This document shows, piece by piece, positions 1 through 11,000 of a DNA stretch of 64,000 nt. Location of the stretch: contig CAXKWD010000006.1 in NCBI GenBank assembly GCA_964059195.1, positions 176,388,825 to 176,452,824 on the forward strand, read 5' to 3'. Under the pieces are notes generated by a model that worked only from the letters and a program-made list of their open reading frames with translations, did not search any database and was not told the DNA's origin. Made by a program: the position numbers and the translations under genes. This stretch comes from Ectobius pallidus. Its lineage: Eukaryota; Arthropoda; Insecta; Blattodea; Ectobiidae. Each line of letters starts with the position of its first letter. Position 1 is the stretch's first letter.

Positions 1-1063
1 GTTGCGCAACCCCTCCCAACTCAGAAGGTGGGAACTGGCTCACCAGTGGATAACCAAATCCAGAAACCCCCCCAACCTCAACATCAGATAACACCTTTTC
101 CCTCCTGGCCAGAGAACATAGGATGCCATTCTTCATCAGTTGGCTAGGTTGGCAACCCTACACTTTCTCTTCAAGCTCCATTCTCTAAGTGATTGACAAA
201 GGGCAAAGTTTGTCCGAAAATTTTCGTTTTTATTGTTCTTTTTATGTGTTTCTATGATACCAGAGCCAGCACCAATTGAAGACCAGCTTCTCCTGCCAAT
301 TGGTAAGTTCTCTGGCACCTTCCTCTCCTTTTTATATCTTTTTCCAAAATAATAAATTTTTCTCTGTCTGTCTCTGTAGAACTGGTCTTGTCCTCCATGC
401 CGTGGCTTGTGTAATTGCTCGATTTGTCGAACAAGGGAAGGAAAACGACCGACTGGAATTCTGGTGCCTCTGGTCAAGAGCGAAGGCTACAGAAGTGTGA
501 AGGAGTACCTCGAATTTCAAGACGATTGATCCAAGTATGAATCAAGTTTACTGTATGTTTGTTAGCGTCTTTGTTTATGAGTATTTGTTAACATTTACTT
601 TTACTTTTTTTATTAAATTGTATTGGAAGTCATATAACGTAATAATTACATAGGGAGTTGAAACTGACACTGAACTAAACTAGGGGTATAATTTACCTAA
701 GCTAGTTTTGGAAACTGTTGCTTCCATTTTCAACAGCTTGGCACCCTCCTGTGAACGATGAATGAATTTCGAGATTAGATCCTCATCATTCAGGATGTGG
801 CAATTCGCTAGGTGGTTCCTCTTCTTCTGAGTAAAAATCTTCTTTTGGACTGCAAATCTTCTTTATGACAACAGACATTTTTTTCAGTTCTGGGTAGCTA
901 TAGACTTCATGACCTGGATCCACCGGGTTGCTACTGCTGATTTATCAGAGATTTTGTGTTTGATATTTTACATATTTGTTATTTTAGCGCTTATTTGTCA
1001 CTGTTTTTGGTATTTGATATCAGCCATAGTGGCCCACTTTTGGGATGCAGGTCATGAAGTCTT
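1..1063. other. Unassigned upstream DNA
   Basis: I see no gene, TIR pair or tandem array here. The open frames are short and lack recognisable domains. A run of C residues near 67-73 and scattered AT-rich tracts are the only visible structure. Confidence 0.4.
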
Positions 1064-1602
1064 CAGGGTGTTACTGAATAACACCGAAATATTTTACCTG
1101 TGTATAGAGGGGACATAGACAAGCAATTTATATCAGGAGATTTTTGCTCTATGGATTCAACTTTTCCTGTTTCAGCATAAAATATCCCAGGGCATGGCCG
1201 CCACTGACTTCTAACATTTGAAAAAATGAAAAACAAAGGAACTTCGTTGTTAACGCTGTAGTCAGTTGTTATGAATAAAAAAATGATTGCAGTGGTGGCC
1301 AGTCATGTGATTAGTCTGTAAATTTTGCAGATTATGAAAACTCTAAATTATGAAATAGCTGTTGATGAATGATTAAGAATCAGGTTTTTATCGATCACTA
1401 GGAAGGCATGAAAGCAATTTAATGAAAATTTTAACCCTATTTCGCGTAATTATTGACTTATGAGCACCAAATTGTAATGACTTTAATGCCCTGTAGCATA
1501 CACATTTTACATCATAGAGCAAAAATCTCCTAATAAAAGTTGCTTGTCTGTGTCCCATCTATGCACAGGTAAAATATTTTGGTGTTATTCATTAACACCC
1601 TG
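1064..1602. mobile_element. Non-autonomous TIR element, copy 1 (CAGGGTGTTA family)
   Basis: The left end starts CAGGGTGTTACTGAATAACA and the right end finishes TTATTCATTAACACCCTG, so the termini are inverted repeats that extend about 80 bases inward. Related copies lie at 30502-30917 (truncated) and 51333-51846 (complete, opposite internal orientation, flanked by TATA on both sides). There is no coding capacity. The superfamily is uncertain; the TATA or TA flanks of the best copy suggest a TA-targeting cut-and-paste transposon. Confidence 0.75.
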
Positions 1603-2202
1603 TATAGGTATCATCCATAATTGATAAAGAACTCTTATGATCTTAACATCCTTACTTATGAAGACATCTCGAAATACATTTATCATCCACAGAAGGGTAC
1701 CACAGCAGTTGAAGCAAACTTTACCACAACTGAACTTAAGTGTTAATTTCGTAACTCTATATAATTATTTGTTATGTATACTTCCACCAGGTTCACTAGC
1801 CGTAAGAATGGTCATTGTTGTTTTTGTAATATGTAAAACTTAGTAAGTTGTCTGGGATTGATAGATAGAGTGAATACCTGCACTCAGATATGATTCTGCA
1901 ATCCACGTTTTTTAACTTACATGAATTTCAGCAGCATTTTACAACATAAATACAAAGGAAAAAGAAATATACGGTACCTCATAGTGGAGTAATATAACTC
2001 GCTCATTTTCATAAATGAAGTAATAATATCCAATGGAAAATGAATCTCTAATTTCAAACGGCACTAGTATTTGCTCTTTTAAAAATAATCTCCATTGTTT
2101 AAGATAAAAAATCCAGATATCTGATATTGGGAGTAAGACAATGAAGGCACAACACATTACTGTAAAAAAGCACACAAAATCTTCCTTTAAGAATAACTAC
2201 AT
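1603..2202. other. Unassigned DNA
   Basis: AT-rich single-copy-looking sequence. Open frames here (for example 1939-2175 on the minus strand) show no domain I recognise, and no repeat ends are visible. Confidence 0.35.
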
Positions 2203-2243
2203 TAGAAGAAGTTTCAAGTGCTGTGGCTCCCATCCTCAGCTGA
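2203..2243 (-). ncRNA. Degenerate hammerhead-like motif
   Basis: The minus strand reads CTGAGGA, then T, then a six-position helix GGGAGC/GCACTT with one A-A mismatch and loop CACA, then GAA. The following block starts ACTTCT and is not self-complementary, so this is at best a decayed member of the ribozyme family described at 7732-7774. Confidence 0.3.
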
Positions 2244-2459
2244 GCTCTACTGGATGCTTTATAGTCCCTCTGGTGGGGGATAAATGTACCTTCTGATTAA
2301 GCTTTCTGCTGCTGGTATTTCAAAATTCAATAAGGTATGTTGGTTTTTATACATATATATGAGGCACATCCTTAAAGGAAGTTTCCCTGGGGCCGTTTAC
2401 AGAAACATAACAGAATTTCAAGGAAATATTTATTGTGACAGACACAGGCAGTGTTCAGC

Positions 2460-2690
2460 TATTTTTTATTCGCCACTGGAATTGAAACATTTGTCTTACC
2501 TTGGCACCAACTTTTGAATACCTGTGTTGTAGAAGTCTGCCGCCTGGGATTTGAACCACTGTATGACAACCACCTTCGCCTCTTTGTCATTGTCTGTCAT
2601 TTCTTTAGATGTAGGTAAAGATGGAAGTCACTGGTAGCGAGGTCTGAGCTGTAGGGTGGATGTTTAAACACCTCCTAGCAAGCCTCCTGC
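2460..2690 (-). pseudogene. Mariner transposase C-terminal fragment, degenerate
   Basis: On the minus strand, 2617-2685 encodes EVFKHPPYSSDLATSDFHLY, which matches the mariner block [12 protein letters not shown] that carries the last catalytic acidic residue. Downstream, 2490-2600 encodes VVVIQWFKSQAADFYNTGIQ, the usual C-terminal region, followed by an in-frame stop. A second partial copy of the block near 2700-2745 makes an imperfect inverted repeat. No complete transposase remains. Confidence 0.75.
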
Positions 2691-2969
2691 AGAAGTTCAG
2701 CTGGAAGGTGTTTAAACATTCACCAGTGATTTCTATCTTTTCCCACACCTCACACAATTACAAAGAATGACAGTTATTGCTACTCTCTGATGTGAAGACA
2801 TTAGTTCCGAAATTCTCTAGCATAATAGCAATAACTTCTGCGATTGTCCTTCCTCACAGTCAGGCCAGGGATCATCTCGTCAGCTCTATACAATATGTAT
2901 GTGGATGTGATCTAAAGCTTCAATTTCTATTAATGTAACTTAGTGTAGTATTTAATCAAATTAATCAGT

Positions 2970-3022
2970 AAAACATTGTGAAGTGCCATATTATAATATA
3001 ATATGGCACTTCACAATGTTTT
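2970..3022. repeat. Perfect short palindrome
   Basis: The arms AAAACATTGTGAAGTGCC and GGCACTTCACAATGTTTT flank an AT-only centre. The hairpin lies at the left edge of a looser inverted repeat (about 3045-3165) whose arms contain CGCATTTCTTGT and ACAAGAAATGTG. Confidence 0.75.
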
Positions 3023-3219
3023 AATATATTATATTAAAAATAAAAATATTTATCTTCACGCATTTCTTGTTAGTAAAAAATTAGAACGATTGAAGAGAAG
3101 CTCATGGAAACGATCGTCCTAATTTGCTAATTAATCATACAAGAAATGTGTGAAGATGAATATTTTCATTAATATATTAATAAAATATGTTTATAAATTT
3201 GACAAACACTATGTACAGG

Positions 3220-3473
3220 TAGGGGGGGGGGGGAAAGCGGACCGACTCTTGTAGCTGATTTCAGAGCCTTGTGATATGTAAATAAATGTAACAGATGTAA
3301 CGAAAACGTTCGTTTTCACAAGCAATGTAAATTACGTGAAATTATTTCTCAGTTCAAGCAATGTTTATTTCAATACATTCCCTGTTATCCTGTGAATGCT
3401 GCTAGGCATGCGCAGTGGCTCATATTGGCAACTTAGATATTTTAGTCAGTCCGCTTTTTTCCCCCCCTACATT
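3220..3473. mobile_element. Small TIR element with poly-G/poly-C ends
   Basis: The left end has a run of G followed by AAAGCGGACCGACT; the right end is AGTCAGTCCGCTTTTTTCC followed by a run of C. The inverted termini of about 30 bases and the 254-bp length fit a MITE. Family unknown. Confidence 0.6.
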
Positions 3474-4933
3474 TACATTAAATTTGCAAATTATTAATTT
3501 AGACAGATAAAGGTTTTTCCTAGAAAAAAGTTGAAATACACCTGATTCAGGTTTTAATGCTCTCTAGAACCTATATAATTCATATATGAAGCCAGTTACT
3601 AAAAGTATGAGAAATATGGGAAAAATAGTGAGTGACAAGAAATAACCCAACATTTAAAATAAAGTAGGAAGTAAACTAGCCTAAAAAAATAAATATCAAA
3701 GTAATCTTAATGCTCCCAAGAGCACAGTACAATGCAGTGTATATGATTGGACGTCGCAGCACCTACAGCACGTCACAGAAATATCTGATTAGGATAACTA
3801 ATATGTAGATCGTTCACAAAAACATATTTGTGAATTACAGATGCCCTGATCATGGGCTTGGACTTTAAAGAAGTTGAGAATAAAGGCATTACAAAATTAT
3901 TTATTCACTCTACTTCTCACTACCTGTTGTAACATACTTCACGATACCCATTCCAGTAAGTCCAGTTTCAGCAGCGAAAAATTCCTTTCCCGGGTTCAGG
4001 ACTGGGTGTGTGTCCTTAGGTTTAAGTAGGTAGGGGACTGGTGCATCCCAGTAACAAATCCGCTGAGAATATCCCCTTACCGGATCAGCAGGGGTCGCTC
4101 GCAAACCTGAGTAATACCTGAGATTATATGCCAGGAAAACCATGTTATTCAACGTAACAGAATGTCGCTAATACAGCAGTGAAAAAAGTAGTTTCTGTGA
4201 TATCTGTTTCAAGTGATTGAAAAAACTAAAAGCACAATAAACAGAAAATAAAATTTAGGTTGGCATTGTGTCCTTTGTTTGTTTGTTTGTTTATTTGCAA
4301 CATTTTTACAGTTACAAAATTACAATATAAGTGTAACTTATATAAATATACACTACACTAACCCAACTTTCCAAGTAAGGAATTTAGGTTAAATACATAA
4401 ATTAAGACTTTGTCATGCCCCATTGTTTGTTTATACATCACAATATGACAGTAAGTTTAGTATTTATTTACTTAGTTCCTCTCTATTATGGAGTAAAGAT
4501 AGAACCATGTTAGGGGTTTTCTATTTGTTGTGTTGGTATTAGCAAGAAAATTGTCATGGCGACCATGCGCACAACTCAGAACTACCAACACAATTTCAGT
4601 CAGCCATAAAAACTTACTTTTCGTCGGAATTTCGTGCAATTATCAACCGAAACGTGAAAGCTGTTGGATGCTAATAATTCAATATTTATTCATGTTCAAT
4701 GTGATATTTAAGTATTTAATGTGCAATAGTAATTCTTATACAAAATTAGAGGTTTATGTTTTTTGGGGAGGTGTTCCCATCCATTTCTTTCGTCTCTAAA
4801 GGGTTGGCTACATTGGAGGAGGCGGGAGCGATTCTCGGTCACTTCCAGATCATATGATTGTGATGTGTTTGATGATATTTTGATGTCTCGTGAGCAATCT
4901 GTTGTTTACTTGTTTGTACCCATTTCATCGTTA
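3474..4933. other. Unassigned DNA upstream of RagC/D
   Basis: No transposon ends or domains recognised. A short (GTTT)n tract at about 4275-4300 could be the tail of an old minus-strand retroposon. Toward 4750-5050 the sequence becomes less AT-rich, consistent with a promoter-proximal region of the RagC/D gene. Confidence 0.35.
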
Positions 4934-4939
4934 TCAGTT
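4934..4939 (+). promoter_or_regulatory. Candidate initiator (TCAGTT) for RagC/D
   Basis: TCAGTT matches the arthropod initiator TCAKTY and lies 117 bases before the RagC/D start codon. There is no convincing TATA box, and the downstream position expected for a DPE reads AGGGAC, only a partial match. The true transcription start cannot be fixed from sequence. Confidence 0.22.
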
Positions 4940-5050
4940 CTTGACTGTGTGGTGTAAGGTGGAGGGACTTTAGTGAACTGTGTCCCCATTTCTTTCATCG
5001 TACTGTACAGAGGAAAAAGTGGGAGTTATATTCGCAATATAGGTTAAATA

Positions 5051-5053
5051 ATG
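5051..5053 (+). CDS. RagC-D: RagC/D exon 1: start codon only
   Basis: ATG is followed directly by the donor GTAAGT. The next exon enters in phase 0 with [16 protein letters not shown], giving an N-terminus MSYEQ... typical of arthropod RagC/D. No other in-frame ATG exists in exon 2 before the conserved SFPKDFGYG. The 5' end of this exon is untranslated leader of unknown length. Confidence 0.85.
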
Positions 5054-8000
5054 GTAAGTTTTTTTTGACACACTGTTTGGGGAAAAAAATGTGTATTACT
5101 CCCATTACATACAGTTTAGCCCGGTAAACTTGTGAAGATAGTTGATTGCGTTCTGTATAATCTTAAATGCATGGGAAATATATCTTAACGACTGTGGGCT
5201 AATGCTGTGGCTGATATTTTGAACCTCCATGCCCTACGTTTTAGAAGCGGACTTAGTCTTATTATGGATCAGAATACTGTCCGTGACTTCTTTCAGCATT
5301 ATCGTTAGGATGTAACATCTTAATATTAATAAGGGTTCTGTTGTTTTAAAATTAGCATGACAGTGAAACAGGTGGTTCTTAAATCTTAACCATTTCTAAT
5401 AGGCTACATGTGGCTGTCGAAAAGGTGCGTATTGTTGGGTAAAAGATAGATTTATGCCATGCACCATCCAAGCTCCGCCCACCGGCTGCTTCCCCTCGCT
5501 TCCGAGCCTGCGCGGGCACTTCACTATTTTACCATGGCTTCCATGACAGTTGTAACAATGTTTTATGAAAGGTGTGGAAGGGTGAAAAGCTTCCGCATGT
5601 AGTTAAATAATGATAGGTAAATTCTAGGTCAGTGACAGGTTTTGTTAGGTTAGGAACGTTTATGTTACTTTAGTAACAATATACTGAATAGCCGCGAGTT
5701 TTATTATGTCTCACATTGAATCTCTTCCGCGATGAAACCCTAAACCTCGCCTTCCCAGGTGGGTCCCATTAGATATGTAGATGTCGATATCTTGTTCTGT
5801 AGATCCTATGTTGAGCGAGGCTCAAGGATATAGAATGTGTCAGATCAGAATAAACATCAATATACAAAACTGTAAGCTGGAAATGTTCATTCATATTGTA
5901 GAAGGTGTGAGTTATTAAAAATTTCTTGAGAGAGCTTTTGAAAGATTTGCTTTTGCTTTTAGTACACAATAATTTAACATGTAGGCGGAGAATTGTCTTC
6001 ATTACTGGCTATCTAAGTTTGAGGAGTAAACATTAATTTCTAAGCAGCGCCTATATAATTTATTACATGCCAATGTAAAAATAAAGCTTCTGAGGGCGTA
6101 CCCATAATGGATAATCATCTCTGAAATAATATTGATTGCAGTCGTATGAGCAGGACGACGATGAGCAGTATCCACCAGGGTATGATGTTGGCTCCTTCCC
6201 CAAAGATTTTGGTTATGGAGGTTTTGATCAGGATGCTGATGGACCACCAGGACCTCTTACAGGAGAACAGAAACCCAGGATCCTCCTCATGGGACTGAGA
6301 AGGTTTGTTGTGAAGATTAAATATTATGGTTTTTCCAATGTTCTATTGAAAGGATTAATTGTTATTATTTTACAGCCTTTATTGTTAGTTATTAATCAAT
6401 GTTTAGAACAGGGTAAGTTTCCAGATCCACTTACTAAACTTTAAATCATTCAACTTCACACCTTAATGTAAGTAAATACTCACTAAATCAGGACACATCA
6501 TCCTCAGCTATTTCCACTGACGTCCACCAGGTGTCTTCCAGGTTTTATGAATTTGGAGTTAGTTCCAATGACGTCCACCAGATGTCCTCCAGGTTTCATG
6601 AATTTGGATATGAAGTCATTGTCCTTAGGGATAACAAAATTTATAAGCCTTTGTTTGTTTTTCTGGATGTGTAATTTTTCCCAAACAGCAATGTTTCCCG
6701 ATTAATGTAATAAAAGTTTCCAGATGTTTTAAAAATCTCAAAATGTGCAAAAAGGTTGATAGGAAGTTAATTAGTATCAATTTTTTAATGGATTTTTTAT
6801 TTTATTTTACCTTCTTAAAACATAATACATACATTCATTACTGATGCCTGAATGAGCAAAAGCTGGTGCTCGGGCACAGCACAGCAACAGAAAACAGTGA
6901 CCACTGGAATTACAAAACAAAAAATTCAGGGCAAAGCCACTGTACATACAATACAAACACACACAAACAAGGCAAATAGTAAATAATATAAATTAAGAGC
7001 AAAACATATATACTAATCATTATGTGTTAGAGAGGAATGTCAAGCACAAATATCAAAAACGAAAAGCAAAAAGTTTGGATAATGTAAAATAAGTCATGCA
7101 TTAGGTTGAATAAATTTTATAATGATTTATGTATAGCGTAGAGCTTTATCACTGGTACTCACTACTAAATTGCGGTATTTTGTTACCTGTTGGAGCGCTT
7201 TCAACCGCATGGAGCGGCCATCTTCAGCAACTGACTTCCGTGGTGTTGTTGTTGTTGGGAAGACATTTCTGGATAACTGTATCGTACAGCGCGTGCGATT
7301 TGAATTGTAACTGTTCGTTTAGGATGTTGGTGTTGTCTTGTGTGGTGTGTCTGTATATTTCATATTGTTCGAGTGTGTTGAGTGTGTGACCTTTGTGGTT
7401 AATGTGTAGGATTTCCATGTCTGTATTGATGTCTGCGTATTCGTGTCCTGTGGTTATTATATGGTTTGCATAGGTGGTTCCGCCTATGCAAACCATATAA
7501 TAACCACAGGACACGAATACGCAGACATCAATACAGACATGGAAATCCTACACATTAACCACAAAGGTCACACACTCAACACACTCGAACAATATGAAAT
7601 ATACAGACACACCACACAAGACAACACCAACATCCTAAACGAACAGTTACAATTCAAATCGCACGCGCTGTACGATACAGTTATCCAGAAATGTCTTCCC
7701 AACAACAACAACAACAACACCACGGAAGTCAGTTGCTGAAGATGGCCGCTCCATGCGGTTGAAAGCGCTCCAACAGGTAACAAAATACCGCAATTTAGTA
7801 GTGAGTACCAGTGATAAAGCTCTACGCTATACATAAATCATTAAGATTATCGCTACAGAATGGACAAAACTCAAAAATTTTATAAGTTTGTTTCTTGAAT
7901 CTGCGTAAATTTAGTTCCTATAGTTCAGGGGTTTCTTGAATCTGCGTAAATTTAGTTCCTATAGTTCAGGGTGAGCTCTTATTAGTGAGCTGTATAATCT

Positions 8001-11000
8001 TGGGCCGAAATTTATACTGTGATTTAATCCATGGGTTCATAAAGAATAGAATTTTCGTTCAGTTACTATAAATTATAAACCAGTTTTATCTAAAGTGATG
8101 TAGAGTATTGTGCTTAAACAATTGGTTATAGGCCTATATGAGGGACAGTCAATTGAAAACGAGACAGATGGAAAAAAAGTAAGTAAATTGTTTATTATTT
8201 CAAAAGTAATCGCCTTAACCGTTAATACGTTTTTCCCACTGCAAGACAAGACGGTCAGTGGCTTCATGGAAAAATGTTTGCGGTTGCCTACGGAGCCAAG
8301 ATTCTACCCAGGCCTGCACCTCTTCGTCCGAAGCAAATCGACGGCCATGAATGAATATAAATGAGTCCGACTCTGTTAGACTATTAGGCATCCATTTGGA
8401 TCCTAAATTGAATTGGAAAGCCCATACCGAACAGCTAAGCATCAAGCTCTCCAGAGTAATCTTCTTGTTAAGTAGATTAAAAACTTTAGTTAGTAAACAG
8501 CATCTACTTAACTCTTATTATGCTTTTTTCCATTCCCATCTCCAATATGCGGTTATATTATGGGGAAATTCTTCTGGCGCCCAAACAGTGTTCAAGTGGC
8601 AGAAAAAAGCAATAAGAGTAATTACGGGAACTGTACGCCATGAAACATGTAGACCCATTTTTAAAGAGCTAAAAATCTTAACTGTACCCTCACTCTATAT
8701 TAAAGAATGCCTCCTTTCAATAATAAAACAGACAAACCATTTACCACTCAGAACAGCCATTCACGGGTATGAAACTAGAAATAGAAATGATTTAAACATG
8801 GACTACACCAGATTATACATGAGTCAAAATAGTTTTAAATATACAGGTATGAAGTTATACAATATGCTACCGCTTACAGTGAGAAATTTACCAATTCATG
8901 TCTTTGAGAAATACCTTCATAATATTTTAATTGAAAAGTGTATATATGATGTTAATGACTTCAATCTCTGTTAATTTTATTATGTTTTTAATGTATTTGT
9001 TTTTTATGACTATTGTCTATTTCAACTTGTGTTGACAAATGACAAATAAAGAAAATTCAATTCAATTCAATTCATTTCTCTAAAAATATGTAGAGAGATC
9101 TGGACCATATGGCTTCCCAGTGAAACTTCTTCAGTGTAATCAAAACAATCTTGGCAACATGTGGGCGAGTATTATCGTACAACAGAATGATGTTGTCCGT
9201 CAGCATTCCTGGGCGTTTGGACTTGATGGCACGCTTCAATTTTTGCAAAGTTTTCCAGCAGAGAAAGAATTTTGATTCAGTTATTATAAATTAAACCAAT
9301 TTCATCCAGAGTGATGTAGAGTATTGTGCTTAAACAATTGGTTATATATTTTGAACAATATGGAATCCTTCATGTTGAACAGTTTGGTTTTAGTCCAACA
9401 GATCAACCGCTTATGAGTTGTGTCATGGTTGCTGGATTCAATGGCTTGCATGTGCTACTCAAGAAACTTAGATTTTATGGCGTTAAGAGAAAACGAGATT
9501 TCTTTAATTCAATCCTACCTCTCAAATAGACAACAGATTAAAATTAATTAAAATGAAGTAATATGGACAGTAAAGCAAATTGAATCACTAGTATTAGTCA
9601 AAATGATAAAAACTAGGGATGGGTCGATACCAGATTTTCTCGATACTCGATACCGATACATGAATTTTTCCTCGATACTCGATACCGTCAACATTTCAAT
9701 TTTCAATAAATAGGTACATTCAAAATTAAAAGTTGAGAGAACTGTGTAATACCAACTAGATTAAGTGTGCATATTTAATGACACGAAATTTAATATCATC
9801 AGTAGCCTATAATTATTTTTAAACTCTACATTAAAACTAAAATTAAAACAGTCCACTTACAAGTTTTTGTTAAAAAATTACAGTGGGGTTTGGACAGTCA
9901 GCTTGCTTGTTGGAAACGTTTGACAGGAAACGAAACAATTAAGAATCTCTTCTGTTTGCTTTTCAAAGTAGGAAAGTCTTTATTTATGACTAGACAGAAT
10001 GGTTTTCTCCATTTCAAGGAGAAATAGAAGTATTTCCTATATTTAGTAGACTATTAAAAGCAGAAAGAGATACCGCATTTCCTTAAATTGCAGAATTATC
10101 AAAGTATCGAAAAAGTACCGAGCGAGTTTTCTGAAGCATCGCTCGATGCCGATACCATGCAAGTATCTAGAGTATCGAGGTATCGAAAGTATCGAGGACC
10201 CATCCCTAATAAAAACACTATTACTCCACTTACGTCACTATAAAATAGGACTAGTTTCAGCAGGTTTCCTCCCATCCTCAGCTGGTGTTTTGGCGATTGT
10301 GGCTGCTAGTATATCACATCCACAACTCACTCAGAGAAACAAACAGGTTTGCAGTACAATTTTGTAATAAAAATCCCAATTCTCCTACACAGTAACTCAA
10401 TGGTTCCCTACAACAACAGACGAATTATAAGCTTACTTTGCGTTACCATCCTTGTGGGCAAGGAAACAAACCAGATTTACATACAAAATTCCCGTTTTTG
10501 CTTGAAAATATTAATATCTACGGGTGTGCCATGCCAATGGATTAATTCAATCAAACTGCTAATACTGTATGTTTTATTAATATGAATTGATTAACACACT
10601 TGGACTTCACTTACCAATCATTTGGTAGGACGCGTTTCACAGGCCATTTGCCTGTATCTTCAACTATATGTCAGGTATAGGGAAATGGTCTGTGAAACGT
10701 GTCCTACCAAATGATTGGTAAGTGAAGTCCAAGTGTGTTAAACAATTCGTATTAATAAAATATTTATTCACTTCAATGTGTTAAGTTCCAAACCATTTAT
10801 AATATTTATATTGCTGTGGGTTTTGTTTATTTCAGGAGTGGGAAGTCGTCAATCCAGAAAGTAGTTTTCCACAAGATGTCTCCAAACGAGACACTGTTCC
10901 TGGAGAGCACAAACAAGATTATAAAGGACGACATCTCCAACTCCAGTTTTGTGCAGTTTCAGATCTGGGACTTCCCTGGGCAGATAGATTTTTTTGATCC

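Larger units (their letters stand above)
7121..7842. mobile_element. Head-to-head palindrome of two Penelope-like element 3' ends
   Basis: Two nearly identical arms of about 360 bases face outward from a centre at about 7482. Each arm carries the end of a Penelope-like ORF with [20 protein letters not shown] and [12 protein letters not shown], which match the C-terminal GIY-YIG endonuclease region of these elements. A hammerhead motif and a short 3' region follow. The right arm has two extra Asn codons (six bases) in a CAA-type repeat. Both copies are 5' truncated at the centre. The high arm identity indicates a recent event. Confidence 0.85.
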
